NCBI GenBank assembly: GCA_964465295.1
Contig: CAYXKC010000019.1
Coordinates: 1-23,152 of the forward strand
Length of the DNA stretch: 23,152 bases
Reading direction: 5' to 3'
From: Methanolacinia sp964465295
GTDB lineage: Archaea; Halobacteriota; Methanomicrobia; Methanomicrobiales; Methanomicrobiaceae
Position 1 is the first letter of the stretch. The number at the start of each line of letters is the position of its first letter. Shown here piece by piece: positions 14,036 to 21,965 of the stretch. The notes under the pieces were generated by a model. That model was not told the DNA's origin. It ran no database searches and saw only the letters and a list, made by a program, of their open reading frames with translations. Made by a program: the position numbers and the translations under genes.

Positions 14036-14548
14036 ATGAATGCAGGATTCTCTCGGGATTCAGATGCAGTTTCGCCTGTTGTAGGCGTCATGCTCATGCT
14101 GGTCGTAACAATAATAATTGCAGCTGTGGTATCTGGTTTTGCCGGAGGCATGGTCGAATCAACGCAAAAAGCCCCCCAGGTAACTCTCAATACAGAGGCA
14201 CATGAAGGAGGCTATATTCTGATTGAACACATGGGTGGTGATCCTCTGGATACCGGTTCAGTCAAAGTCAGGACCTATATCCCGGCGGGAACATACAGCG
14301 ATATCACCAATATCGTATCTAACTGGAAAAACCAGACATACTGCCCGACAAACCAGAACCTGTATACTTCCTCATGGGCGGTTTTCCAGCCGGGTGACCA
14401 GATAAAAATCGCATGGAATGATGCTTTTGCCGAAAGCAAATGGGGAGGATACATGGCGCCTTCTGTCGGGGAGTCTTTAAATGTTGAAATTTATGATACT
14501 TTAAGCGGCAATATTATTGTATCAGGGCAGACAACAGTCCTTCCATAA
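14036..14548 (+). CDS. Archaeal type IV pilin, smaller paralogue
   Basis: A 170-residue pilin-like protein with leader MNAGFSRDSD and the same hydrophobic core as its neighbour, residues 11-38, identical over all 28 positions. Processing is expected at the charged/hydrophobic border. The surface domain has HMGGDPLDTGSVKV (65-78), FQPGDQIKIAW (117-127) and a C-terminal NVEIYDTLSGNIIV, all matching segments of the first pilin, with one sequon at Asn99. The ATG is 3 bases after the first pilin's stop, and GGAGGT at the end of that gene is the ribosome-binding site, so the two are co-translated. Together they probably form a two-subunit fibre, or a major and a minor pilin. No assembly ATPase or prepilin peptidase is in the window. 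Confidence 0.9.
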   Translation: MNAGFSRDSDAVSPVVGVMLMLVVTIIIAAVVSGFAGGMVESTQKAPQVTLNTEAHEGGYILIEHMGGDPLDTGSVKVRTYIPAGTYSDITNIVSNWKNQTYCPTNQNLYTSSWAVFQPGDQIKIAWNDAFAESKWGGYMAPSVGESLNVEIYDTLSGNIIVSGQTTVLP

Positions 14549-14553
14549 ACCCA

Positions 14554-14559
14554 TTTTTT
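14554..14559 (+). terminator. T6 terminator after the pilin operon
   Basis: Six T residues lie 5 bases after the second pilin stop, in a 76-bp gap facing the convergent cmk gene. Short, so moderate certainty. Confidence 0.4.
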
Positions 14560-14624
14560 CAGGAGAGTGAGCGGGCCTGTATTTATTGTGAAATTGGAAT
14601 AATTATGAATTATAAGAAAGAATA

Positions 14625-15152
14625 CTAAAGTTTGATCTTTCCGATCGCCGTTGCAACAACCAAAGCAAGCTCTTCTACGCCCCATTTCTCCGAATTAATT
14701 ACAAGATCGTAGATTGAAAGATCGTTTATATCGATACCGTAGTATTTGCGGTACCTCTCTGCCTCTGATTGTTCACGTGTAATCGTCTCGGCCTTTGAAG
14801 CCTCGAAATCGACGCTCTCCCTGTCGGCAATCCTTTGGGTCCGGCATTCGGCAGAAGCCGCAATCCAGATCCTGAGGTCGGCGTTTTCGATCATATGACC
14901 TGCAAGCCTTCCCTCGATGATTATATTGTCACCGGCTTCACCGGTCTCCTTCTGCCTTTCGTCGATTAATTGATCGACAGAGGGATCTCTTTCACAGAGT
15001 TCTCCAAATTCGATGAGGCTCATACCTCTCTCGACGGCAAGAGCACGGAATACTTCACCGGCGGATATCAGCCTGAAAGAAAATTTTTCTGAAATATGTT
15101 TTGATAATGATGTCGTCCCGCTTCCCGGAGGTCCGCTGACTGTTATCCGCAT
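14625..15152 (-). CDS. cmk: Cytidylate kinase, archaeal type
   Basis: It phosphorylates CMP and dCMP with ATP. It has 175 residues, with a P-loop GPPGSGTTS (7-15), FRLISAGEVFRALA, NIIIEGRLAGHM (nucleoside-binding region), a lid with RTQRIADRE, and YYGIDINDLSIYDLVINS typical of short archaeal Cmk proteins. I chose ATG at 15152, which forms TGATG with the DUF106 stop and has GGAGG six bases upstream; a TTG one codon earlier is weaker. It is the last gene of the spc-type operon. In many archaea an eL34 gene lies just before cmk and eL14 just after; neither is present here. Confidence 0.93.
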   Translation of the reverse strand: MRITVSGPPGSGTTSLSKHISEKFSFRLISAGEVFRALAVERGMSLIEFGELCERDPSVDQLIDERQKETGEAGDNIIIEGRLAGHMIENADLRIWIAASAECRTQRIADRESVDFEASKAETITREQSEAERYRKYYGIDINDLSIYDLVINSEKWGVEELALVVATAIGKIKL

Positions 15153-15751
15153 CAAAGCCCTCCGATATCAAGAGTCTTCCTGATAACCTGGCTGAGTGCG
15201 AGAGAGCAGAGCATATACCATATAATCCATGCAGGCAGGAAGAACAGCGGGTCCCCGAGGTTCATCGTCCCGCCAAGCGCGAAGGTTGCTTCGCTCATCT
15301 CAGGAGCCTTGTTGAGGAGCCAGAGGAATATCGGGATTGTGATTATCATAATCCAGCCCATCGGCTTGAACTGCTCCTGTGACATCTGGAGTTGATCTTC
15401 CATCATCTTCTGCTGTTTTTCCTTCATCTTCCGGATCTTCTTCTCGTCCCCTGAAAGCTGCGCCTCCCTGAAATCCTTCTGGAATTCACGCATCTTCTTC
15501 TGGACACGCTGCATCTTTTCGTAATCGATCGTGTATTTCTGGAGAAGCGAGGAGTAGCATCCGGTAATCGCTGCAAGAACAAGGATAGTTATCAGCCAGT
15601 TGAAGCCTAAAAGAGTGTTGATCGGTTCGAGAACGAGGCCCGCACCGGCGGCTACCCCGTCTCTTAAGGTCTGGACGCTGTAGATAATCATTACAACGAC
15701 CATTATTATCAGGAATGTAAACATTCCCCCGCCGGTTTTTGACTGCGCCAT
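15152..15751 (-). CDS. EMC3/YidC-like membrane protein insertase, DUF106 family
   Basis: A 199-residue membrane protein of the archaeal DUF106 family (COG1422), related to the Oxa1/YidC/EMC3/Get1 superfamily that helps insert membrane proteins. Predicted helices lie at about 10-27, 50-70, 130-147 and 168-190. Between the second and third is a long charged coiled coil (75-128: KMQRVQKKMREFQKDF then EKKIRKMKEKQQKMMEDQ), a hallmark of the family and a likely ribosome or nascent-chain contact. Its position between AdkA and Cmk, after SecY, is the standard archaeal context and supports a secretion role. The start ATG at 15751 lies 10 bp after adkA. Confidence 0.92.
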   Translation of the reverse strand: MAQSKTGGGMFTFLIIMVVVMIIYSVQTLRDGVAAGAGLVLEPINTLLGFNWLITILVLAAITGCYSSLLQKYTIDYEKMQRVQKKMREFQKDFREAQLSGDEKKIRKMKEKQQKMMEDQLQMSQEQFKPMGWIMIITIPIFLWLLNKAPEMSEATFALGGTMNLGDPLFFLPAWIIWYMLCSLALSQVIRKTLDIGGL

Positions 15752-15761
15752 AAAGAAGGAT

Positions 15762-16331
15762 TCACCTCAGGATATTCATCATTTCTTCTATCGATCTCTC
15801 AAGAAGGAAATCCTCGTTCTTCACAATCCTGACGGTGCAGCCTGTAAACATCGAGTATGAAGCCGCCATACTCCTGTTATAGTCCTGGTGCTCCTTGATT
15901 GACATATAGCCTTCCACATCCCTCTCGCGTGAGGTATCGGACAACCTTCTTTTCAGGATCTGGTCCTCGTCCGTCTCCACGAGAATTACTGTGTCCGGTT
16001 TAAGCTCTTCAAGCACCCAGGAGGGGAGTCCGGGCAGGTATCCGCCCGGTGTACTTACTGTGCAGTGGGTATCGACGATAACGTTGTCCTCGATCTTTGC
16101 AATCAGCTTTGCTGCGGTTTTCTGCAGCTCTCTCTGCTCCGACTGCTCGAGTTTACGCATCTCGTCGCGGTTCCTGACTTTGCCCTGTTCGCAGGCGACC
16201 TCAAACATACATGTACCGAAGTTGATGGAGGTATAGTCGATATTCTCTTCCTTCAGCTTCTCCTTCGCACCGTCGATAACAGTCGTTTTACCCACACCGG
16301 GTACACCGGTGATAACTACTTTTTTCCCCAT
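15762..16331 (-). CDS. adkA: Adenylate kinase, archaeal type
   Basis: It interconverts AMP, ADP and ATP. It has 189 residues, the length of the archaeal AdkA family and distinct from bacterial Adk. The P-loop is GVPGVGKT (9-16); further marks are YTSINFGTCMFEVA, VRNRDEMRKL, NVIVDTHCTVSTPGGYLPGLP and LVETDEDQILKRRLSDTSRERD. It follows secY by 15 bp and precedes the DUF106 gene by 10 bp, the usual archaeal order, and is often co-transcribed with secY. Confidence 0.96.
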   Translation of the reverse strand: MGKKVVITGVPGVGKTTVIDGAKEKLKEENIDYTSINFGTCMFEVACEQGKVRNRDEMRKLEQSEQRELQKTAAKLIAKIEDNVIVDTHCTVSTPGGYLPGLPSWVLEELKPDTVILVETDEDQILKRRLSDTSRERDVEGYMSIKEHQDYNRSMAASYSMFTGCTVRIVKNEDFLLERSIEEMMNILR

Positions 16332-16346
16332 TTTTTAACACAACCT

Positions 16347-17780
16347 TTACTCTTTTCCAAAGAATCCGCGCATGAACGGATACATCTCCATAATCTGCTC
16401 GCTTGCAATCTCTTCGTACAGCCTGTAGACGATACTTACCGTCAGAAGCAGTCCGGTACCTCCTACGGCACCGATGACACCGAGATAGTTGGCAAGCACA
16501 CTAAGGAAACCCACGGCAACTCCGCCAATAACGGTAACTCTCGGGATATACCTGTCGAGATACCTGACAAGAACCTGCTCGTTGCGCCTGTAACCCGGGA
16601 TGTGCATACCGCTCCTCTGGATCTGCCTTGCGACATGAGAGGAGTCGAGGCCTGCAGTCTTCACCCAGAACAGTGCAAATATCGCACCGCCGACGATCAT
16701 CACAAAGAAATCGATTCCCATTCTGAGAATGACCTCCCATACGGGATGACCAAGATCAGTCAGCCACCACATCCAGTCCTGCGGATTGTTGATTGGAGCT
16801 GTGACATACATGATCCCGTTAACAGGATTCTGACCCTCGAATTCTCCAAGGAATGTAATCCCCATATTGTTGAGGAACAGACCGATCATCTGCCAGTTTG
16901 CCTGGAGAACCCTTACGAGGATCATCGGCAGAACACTGGCGTATATGAGCTTTACCGGGAATCTCCCGCGTGCACCCCTGACTGCGGAATGTGCAAGCGG
17001 AATCTCGATTCTCGTTGATTCAGCATATACTACAAGCCCGAAGATGAACAGTGTCGTAACGAGAGCAAGAAGTTCCAGCCCGAAATAATCCATGAAGTTC
17101 GCTCCCTGCGTGATAACTTCATAGAGCCTCGGGAAGAAACCGGTTGCAAAGTTGTCTGTGGCCTTCTCCCAGTTGAGAAAACCGTTTATCAAACCCTGCG
17201 ATACGCCTGCAACGATGAAGAGCCCGACTCCGGAGCCGACTCCCCACTTCGTTACGACTTCGTCCATCAGGAATATGAGGACTCCGCCGACACACAGCTG
17301 CAGGAATATAAGCAGTGTTACCACGGTCATGCTGCCGCCGAAGAATTCCATCGCCACCTGGGAACTCGGCTGAAGGAATCCGCCTATGACGTTCGGTGCC
17401 GCTTCAAGAAAGATCATCACGAAGATGAGAAGTTTCTGCAGGCCCATGTACATGACCTGACCGCGTGCTTCGGAGGTGTTTATGCCGAGAAGATCGGCAC
17501 CATTCAATAGCTGGAGAACGATTGACGCAGTAACGATCGGTCCGATACCCAGGTGGACTATCGATCCGTACGCTCCTGCGAGGAGTGTTCGATAAAGGCC
17601 GAGCATATCCTGAGATTCGGGACTGAGCCCGAAGATCTGGATATTCGTCAAAATAAAGTACAGTATAAGTACTGCAGCCGTCCACAACATCTTGTTCTTG
17701 AAGTGGACGTGTCCTTCGGGTGCCTTTACCGCGGGCATGGCCGCAAGTAAGGGCTCCATTCGATCCAGCAATTGTCCCAT
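16347..17780 (-). CDS. secY: Preprotein translocase subunit SecY
   Basis: Central channel subunit of the Sec translocon, forming a complex with SecE and Sec61-beta. It has 477 residues with ten predicted transmembrane helices and the normal archaeal length. The N-terminus carries a cytoplasmic amphipathic helix (MGQLLDRMEPLL). Conserved segments include GIGPIVTASIVLQLL (plug and TM2 region), GVGSGVGLFIVAGVSQGL, ESTRIEIPLAHSAVRGARGRFPVKLIYASVLPMIL, and RRNEQVLVRYLDRYIPRVTVIGG near the cytosolic loop used in ribosome docking. It starts 14 bp after uL15. Confidence 0.98.
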   Translation of the reverse strand: MGQLLDRMEPLLAAMPAVKAPEGHVHFKNKMLWTAAVLILYFILTNIQIFGLSPESQDMLGLYRTLLAGAYGSIVHLGIGPIVTASIVLQLLNGADLLGINTSEARGQVMYMGLQKLLIFVMIFLEAAPNVIGGFLQPSSQVAMEFFGGSMTVVTLLIFLQLCVGGVLIFLMDEVVTKWGVGSGVGLFIVAGVSQGLINGFLNWEKATDNFATGFFPRLYEVITQGANFMDYFGLELLALVTTLFIFGLVVYAESTRIEIPLAHSAVRGARGRFPVKLIYASVLPMILVRVLQANWQMIGLFLNNMGITFLGEFEGQNPVNGIMYVTAPINNPQDWMWWLTDLGHPVWEVILRMGIDFFVMIVGGAIFALFWVKTAGLDSSHVARQIQRSGMHIPGYRRNEQVLVRYLDRYIPRVTVIGGVAVGFLSVLANYLGVIGAVGGTGLLLTVSIVYRLYEEIASEQIMEMYPFMRGFFGKE

Positions 17781-17794
17781 AGTTCACCAAAAAT

Positions 17795-18220
17795 TTAGGC
17801 GGATAAAGCCTGCCCGCCTCTTTCCTCGATCTTCGATCTTGCAGATTCGGAAAATTCCTTGGCGGTGATATTTAGTTTATGATTAATTTTTCCTCCGCCA
17901 AGTATTTTATCGATTCCGATCTGTTCTGCATCGATGGTGATAACATCACCCTCAAGGACAGCAGCGCCGCTGGCTACAAGTTCATCTGCCATCTGGTCGA
18001 TCTTGCCTATATCTATCGCCTTAACACGTGAAGCATTCTGCTGGAAGAACCCGTGCTTTCCGTTGTGGAACTCACCGGCAAGCCAGAAGTGTGTGTGCCT
18101 GTGGTCCCTGTGGCCTGCACGCCCCTTTCCGCCCCTGTTTCCTGCTCCTCTGCGATTTTTGTGAGTACCGCCGCCGCATGTGCGTGAACCGCGGTACTTC
18201 GATCTCTTATTTACTGGCAT
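17795..18220 (-). CDS. rpl15: Ribosomal protein uL15
   Basis: Large-subunit protein of 141 residues, with the basic, glycine-rich N-terminal RNA-binding extension (SKYRGSRTCGGGTHKNRR, then GNRGGKGRAGHRDHRHTHF) and a C-terminal globular part containing ILGGGKINHKLNITAKEFSES. Length and order (after uL30, before SecY) are standard. Identification is secure. Confidence 0.98.
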   Translation of the reverse strand: MPVNKRSKYRGSRTCGGGTHKNRRGAGNRGGKGRAGHRDHRHTHFWLAGEFHNGKHGFFQQNASRVKAIDIGKIDQMADELVASGAAVLEGDVITIDAEQIGIDKILGGGKINHKLNITAKEFSESARSKIEERGGQALSA

Positions 18221-18227
18221 CTCAAAT

Positions 18228-18689
18228 TCACCTCATCCTGTAGAGAAGGTTCCCGATATCGCTACCGTAGTTGCCAAGAGCGCCGCCCTGCTGGTACGTG
18301 CGCTTGATCGACTTGTATCCCTTTCTCGGCGGGTGAAGCCTGAGAACCGGTTTTAATCCGGGGATGTCTGTAAGCTGGGCCTCGCCGCTGCATACAGCTG
18401 CTGCCAGGGACCCGATCCCGTCGAATTTCGAGTTCTCTTTTACATACTCGTCTGTGAGCTTCCCGTCGCCGGTAAGGCGTCCGCGTGTCTCAAGGAGTGT
18501 CGAAAGGATCTCGGGGGTCGCCTCGCCGTATGCCACGTAGTCCTTTACCTTGCGGATCATTCCCGTGTATGCCGGTGTGTCCGGTATGATTACACAGTGA
18601 TTCACGTGGTGAAGACGGAGCATCTTTAAGGTATCCTTGATCTCCTTTCTGCAGTTGACAACTCCCCTGACCTGAACAACAAAGTACAT
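18228..18689 (-). CDS. rpl30: Ribosomal protein uL30
   Basis: Large-subunit protein of 153 residues in the long archaeal form. It starts MYFVVQVRGVVNCRKEIKDT and contains HHVNHCVIIPDTPAYTGMI, then GLKPVLRLHPPRKGYKSIKR. The ATG at 18689 overlaps the uS5 stop by one base (TAATG). The reading frame continues further upstream, but only inside uS5, so the longer version is rejected. It precedes uL15 by 7 bp. Confidence 0.97.
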   Translation of the reverse strand: MYFVVQVRGVVNCRKEIKDTLKMLRLHHVNHCVIIPDTPAYTGMIRKVKDYVAYGEATPEILSTLLETRGRLTGDGKLTDEYVKENSKFDGIGSLAAAVCSGEAQLTDIPGLKPVLRLHPPRKGYKSIKRTYQQGGALGNYGSDIGNLLYRMR

Positions 18690-19306
18690 TACTTCGACCC
18701 TCCGGTTCTGACGAGATTTGCCTGCTTGAGCGCATCGAAGGTCGCCTTCGCAAAGTTGATTGTGGTCCTTGTCTGGCCGCCCGTAGATGACCAGATATCC
18801 TTGACACCTGCGAGTTCGAGAACCTTCTTTCCGATATCGCCTGTAACAAGGCCGATTCCCTGGGGTGCGGGCATAAGGGTAACCTTTACACTGCCTGCCT
18901 TCCCGGTTACACGGAACGGAAGCGAGTGGCCTTCTCCGCAGCCGCACTCCCAGCTACCGCAGCCTCTCTTCACCTTGATGATGTTGATTTTGGCGTTATC
19001 GATCGCCTTTTTAATGGCGTTTCCGACCTGTGCATCCTTGCCCTGGCCGAAACCGATGTAACCGTTGCGGTTTCCTACAACAACCACACAGCGGAATTTC
19101 ACACGCCTTCCGCTGTCGGTCATCCTCTGTACCATGTTTATGTCAAGTACGTCATCCTCGAGTTCGGGCAGGAAATAATCGACAATCTGAGGTTCCTTGA
19201 TAGGCCTTCCGCTCTCGAGAACTTCATCAAGTCCGGAAATTTCTCCAGATGCCACCTGCTTTCCAAGACCGGTGAGAGGAATCCATTCTTCCTGTTCAAA
19301 GGCCAT
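18689..19306 (-). CDS. rps5: Ribosomal protein uS5
   Basis: Small-subunit protein of 205 residues needed for decoding fidelity. The double-stranded RNA-binding motif is VKFRCVVVVGNRNGYIGFGQGKD-like (residues about 68-90); the C-terminal domain has RVTGKAGSVKVTLMPAPQGIGLVTG. The archaeal N-terminal extension (EWIPLTGLGKQVASGEI) is present, and a Cys-rich GCGSWECGCGEGHS segment follows the first domain, also common in archaeal uS5. The start overlaps the uL18 stop by one base (TAATG). Confidence 0.98.
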   Translation of the reverse strand: MAFEQEEWIPLTGLGKQVASGEISGLDEVLESGRPIKEPQIVDYFLPELEDDVLDINMVQRMTDSGRRVKFRCVVVVGNRNGYIGFGQGKDAQVGNAIKKAIDNAKINIIKVKRGCGSWECGCGEGHSLPFRVTGKAGSVKVTLMPAPQGIGLVTGDIGKKVLELAGVKDIWSSTGGQTRTTINFAKATFDALKQANLVRTGGSK

Positions 19307-19833
19307 TATTTCAGCTCCTTCATTATTGCATCTTCAACGGCTTCGACGTTCTCGACAAGATCTCCTGCCCTCTCGGGAGCATACTCTGCGATGTGTGAGC
19401 CTTTTACTCTCTCATCGCCCGGGAGAATATCGGGGTTGTGCGGAATATCGAATCCCGCTTCAACCGCTCCCCTGAGCGCTGCAAAGACCTTTGCCCCGTA
19501 TGTTGCACGGTGCAGTCCGATATCGAGAATCGCCGATTCGTATCCCGCGTTGAATGCCTTGACGGCAAAGAGCATCCCTGTAAGGTATGCCGCGGGTGTG
19601 TTGGCAAGCGAACCCTTGTAACCGTATTTCACAAGTTCGCTCGAATTTGCGGCGACCAGTGTCCTGTCGCCCTCCAGCTTTGCTTCTACAAGCTGGCATA
19701 TGATATGCCGGTTTGTCTTCCTGACAACCATTCTTGGCTTTCCGGAGAGGAGGAGCTTGAAGCGGCTGTAGTAATTTGTCCTTCCCTCTCTCCTCCTGCG
19801 GAAAGAAACGAAGTATCTTGGTCCTGTTGCCAT
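19306..19833 (-). CDS. rpl18: Ribosomal protein uL18
   Basis: 5S rRNA-binding protein of 175 residues. It starts MATGPRYFVSFRRRREGRTNYYSR and contains RMVVRKTNRHIICQLVEA, LANTPAAYLTGMLFAVKA, and GLHRATYGAKVFAALRGA. The start is immediately adjacent to the eL19 stop with no gap. The length and order are standard for archaea. Confidence 0.98.
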   Translation of the reverse strand: MATGPRYFVSFRRRREGRTNYYSRFKLLLSGKPRMVVRKTNRHIICQLVEAKLEGDRTLVAANSSELVKYGYKGSLANTPAAYLTGMLFAVKAFNAGYESAILDIGLHRATYGAKVFAALRGAVEAGFDIPHNPDILPGDERVKGSHIAEYAPERAGDLVENVEAVEDAIMKELK

Positions 19834-20286
19834 TTATTCCATCCTCCCTGAGATCTGTTCGAGCTGCGCCTTCATGTGGGCAACGCTCCTGAACTGACCA
19901 CCTGCTGCCTTCCTGTACATTATCCTGTATAAGTGTGCGTCAATCTCGCCGGTGTCACGCAGTGCACGAAGCTCTCTCCTGATTGCACGGATCTTCTTAA
20001 TCCATGTCCTCTTGGAGGGGGTACGTGCAAATTTCGCTCCCTTACGGCTTCCATGACCCTTGCGGTGTCCGTATCCGCGTTTCCTGTCAAGTTCCCTTGC
20101 CCTTCCGCGGCTGACACCTTTCACGGGTTTTGCCTGGATTGCGCCATCTTCGACGAGGCCCCTGATATCTTCGCGGGATATTGCATTTGCAATATCTTCG
20201 CTGCGATCCTCACTGAGCCTGACCCTGTGTACACCACATTTGAGAACAGCTGCTGCAATTCTCTTCTGGTTCTTAAGGTCACTCAT
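19834..20286 (-). CDS. rpl19e: Ribosomal protein eL19
   Basis: Archaeal and eukaryotic large-subunit protein of 150 residues, strongly basic. Marks: NQKRIAAAVLKCGVHRV, the loop SRGRARELDRKRGYGHRKGHGSRKG-type basic stretch (about 60-83), then SKRTWIKKIRAIRRELR and ALRDTGEIDAHLYRIMYRKA. No bacterial counterpart exists at this position. It overlaps the end of eL32 by 8 bases, indicating coupled translation. Confidence 0.98.
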   Translation of the reverse strand: MSDLKNQKRIAAAVLKCGVHRVRLSEDRSEDIANAISREDIRGLVEDGAIQAKPVKGVSRGRARELDRKRGYGHRKGHGSRKGAKFARTPSKRTWIKKIRAIRRELRALRDTGEIDAHLYRIMYRKAAGGQFRSVAHMKAQLEQISGRME

Positions 20287-20836
20287 CGCTCTTCACCTCT
20301 TCTTCAGCTGAAGCTTCAGTCGCTGCGGATGCCTCCTCCTCTACGGATTCTGCTTCCTCTGCAACCTCTTCCTCTTCAGTATCCGCTGCCTCTTCGACAA
20401 CTTCCTCTTCCTCAACAGGTTCGGATCTGCTCCTCGCCACCCTCTTCTCTGAAGGTGTCGGGGTTTCCTTCTGGTTGAGAATCCTGAATCCAAGTTCCTC
20501 CGCCTTCGCCTGGATATCCGCTCTCTTCCTGTTTCCGACAGTCGCGGCGATCCTTACAGCATGTACTCCGCTGTTAAGTTTCTCCAGGTCGGAGACGTTG
20601 AATACGAGTATATCCTCATAACCGCTCGGGTGCATTCCACGGACAGCCTTCGGGCTGCCGTAGCCCGGCTGCGGGTGCGCTCCTTTGGCGCGGTATCCTT
20701 TCCTCTGTTTGCTCTGGAGACCACGGGGTCTTCTCCACGTATCCTCCAGTTTTTTCTTCCTGGAAAGTCCCTGGCGCTTAAAGGTTGTACGCTGGGCGTT
20801 TCTGGCCCTGATTAATCTGATTTTATCGTCAGCCAT
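20279..20836 (-). CDS. rpl32e: Ribosomal protein eL32 with acidic C-terminal tail
   Basis: Large-subunit protein of 185 residues. The basic core (1-125) carries FKRQGLSRKKKLEDTWRRPRG (19-39), KGYRAKGAHPQPGYGSPKAVRG and HAVRIAATVGNRKR, all canonical. After a basic linker (to about residue 138) comes a tail of nearly 50 residues (139-185) made mostly of Glu, Ala, Val and Ser, with repeated EEEE-type runs. Core archaeal eL32 is about 125-135 residues, so the tail is an addition; extensions of eL32 are known in some euryarchaea such as haloarchaea, there at the N-terminus as I recall. The tail's coding DNA is clean and in frame to the stop. Confidence 0.96.
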   Translation of the reverse strand: MADDKIRLIRARNAQRTTFKRQGLSRKKKLEDTWRRPRGLQSKQRKGYRAKGAHPQPGYGSPKAVRGMHPSGYEDILVFNVSDLEKLNSGVHAVRIAATVGNRKRADIQAKAEELGFRILNQKETPTPSEKRVARSRSEPVEEEEVVEEAADTEEEEVAEEAESVEEEASAATEASAEEEVKSDE

Positions 20837-20842
20837 CTTAAA

Positions 20843-21367
20843 TCACGCCTTACTCACGATATATATGCCATCCTGGAATACACGGGAGTCACGACCCCTT
20901 ACCTTTGTGGCTTTTTCTATTCTTGCAGCTGCAGCGCCCACAAGATCCTTGTCGATTCCTGTGAGAGTGATCTCGTCACCTGCAATCTTCATCTTTACAC
21001 CCTCGGGTATTGGCGCATACCTCGGTTCCTTTTCTCCAAGGAAGTTTACAATCTCGAGTTTGCCTCCGATCTCCTTCAGCTGGATCGGGAAGTGGCTGTA
21101 TACCACCTTCATGCCATAGGTGTACTCTTCCTGGACACCGCGGAACATGTTCCTTGCATGTGCTGCATATGTTCCGATCATGGCATAGATCTTCTTCCTC
21201 TCGGATTCGGTCGAGATTATCAGCTCTCCCTCTTCGACCCTGACTTCGATACCGGGATAACGCATTAAACGCTCCAGAGTCCCTTTCGGTCCGGAAACCA
21301 CCAGTTTTGCACCGGCAACCTCTGCACTTACTCCAGCGGGTATTTTTACTTTATTCTCTGTAATCAT
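20843..21367 (-). CDS. rpl6: Ribosomal protein uL6
   Basis: Large-subunit protein of 174 residues near the factor-binding site. It shows the two-fold repeated fold: KVKIPAGVSAEVAGAKLVVSGPKG at the start, and KMKIAGDEITLTGIDKDLVGAAAARIEKATKVRGRDSRVF-like C-terminal half. It is preceded by uS8 (15 bp gap) and followed by eL32 (6 bp). Identification is secure. Confidence 0.98.
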   Translation of the reverse strand: MITENKVKIPAGVSAEVAGAKLVVSGPKGTLERLMRYPGIEVRVEEGELIISTESERKKIYAMIGTYAAHARNMFRGVQEEYTYGMKVVYSHFPIQLKEIGGKLEIVNFLGEKEPRYAPIPEGVKMKIAGDEITLTGIDKDLVGAAAARIEKATKVRGRDSRVFQDGIYIVSKA

Positions 21368-21382
21368 TCTCTGTGCCTCTCC

Positions 21383-21775
21383 TCAGTATACATATGCGAG
21401 AAGTTCGCCGCCGACGCCTTTCTGGCGGGCGCTCTCGTGTGAAAGGACACCATGCGAAGTGGTCATAATCAACAGACCGAAGTTCTTTGCGGGGAGATAC
21501 TGGTTTTCCCATTTCTCGATCTCATCGGTTTTTACTGCAAACCTGGGTGAAATCACACCGCATTTGTTGATATTTCCATTAAGGGTGACCTTAAACTGTC
21601 CTCCTCTGCCATCGTCAATAAGCTCGAAGCCCTCGATGTAGCCTTCCTCTTTCATTATCCCGAGCATTGAACCGAGAAGTTTTCCCGCGGGCTCGACGAT
21701 GCAGAAGGTCTTGCCTGTATCAGAGGCATTTTTGATGGAGCTCATTGCATCTGCAATAGGATTTAATCTTGTCAT
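21383..21775 (-). CDS. rps8: Ribosomal protein uS8
   Basis: Small-subunit 16S-binding protein of 130 residues. It starts MTRLNPIADAMSSIKNAS and ends with the conserved PAKNFGLLIMTTSHGVLSHESARQKGVGGELLAYVY segment (about 95-130). Length and order (after uS14, before uL6) are the archaeal standard. Confidence 0.98.
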   Translation of the reverse strand: MTRLNPIADAMSSIKNASDTGKTFCIVEPAGKLLGSMLGIMKEEGYIEGFELIDDGRGGQFKVTLNGNINKCGVISPRFAVKTDEIEKWENQYLPAKNFGLLIMTTSHGVLSHESARQKGVGGELLAYVY

Positions 21776-21787
21776 CTCAAAACACCT

Positions 21788-21964
21788 CTAATTCAGTTTT
21801 TTAAACCCAATCTTCTTAGCCGATTCACGGAAACACTGCCGGCAGAGCATGATGTTATATCTCCTGACAAGACCCTGCTTCCTTCCGCACATCTGGCATT
21901 CGTTTGCTCCGCGGCCGAAGATCTTCTCAGGTGCCTTCTGGTTCTTCGACTTCTTCTGTGTCAT
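21788..21964 (-). CDS. rps14: Ribosomal protein uS14, zinc-binding type
   Basis: A 58-residue ORF below common size cutoffs, found by translating the gap between uL5 and uS8. It has a zinc-binding pair, Cys23-x2-Cys26 (ECQMCG) and Cys41-x2-Cys44 (LCRQCF), and the family phrases RKQGLVRRYNIMLCRQCFRE and KKIGFKKLN at the end. The N-terminus (MTQKKSKNQKAPEKIFGRGA) is slightly longer and more lysine-rich than in the shortest archaeal uS14. The ATG is one base after the uL5 stop, so it is coupled. It sits exactly where uS14 belongs in the spc order. Confidence 0.97.
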   Translation of the reverse strand: MTQKKSKNQKAPEKIFGRGANECQMCGRKQGLVRRYNIMLCRQCFRESAKKIGFKKLN

Positions 21965-21965
21965 T

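Noticed and set aside
16065..17018. 317-codon plus-strand open frame
   Set aside because: Antisense to adkA and secY, both clearly genuine. It spans the gap between them and shows no domain or ribosome-binding site.
18690..18947. Longer N-terminus for uL30
   Set aside because: The extension lies inside uS5 in another frame and is basic low-complexity sequence. The canonical uL30 N-terminus begins at 18689 in a TAATG overlap.
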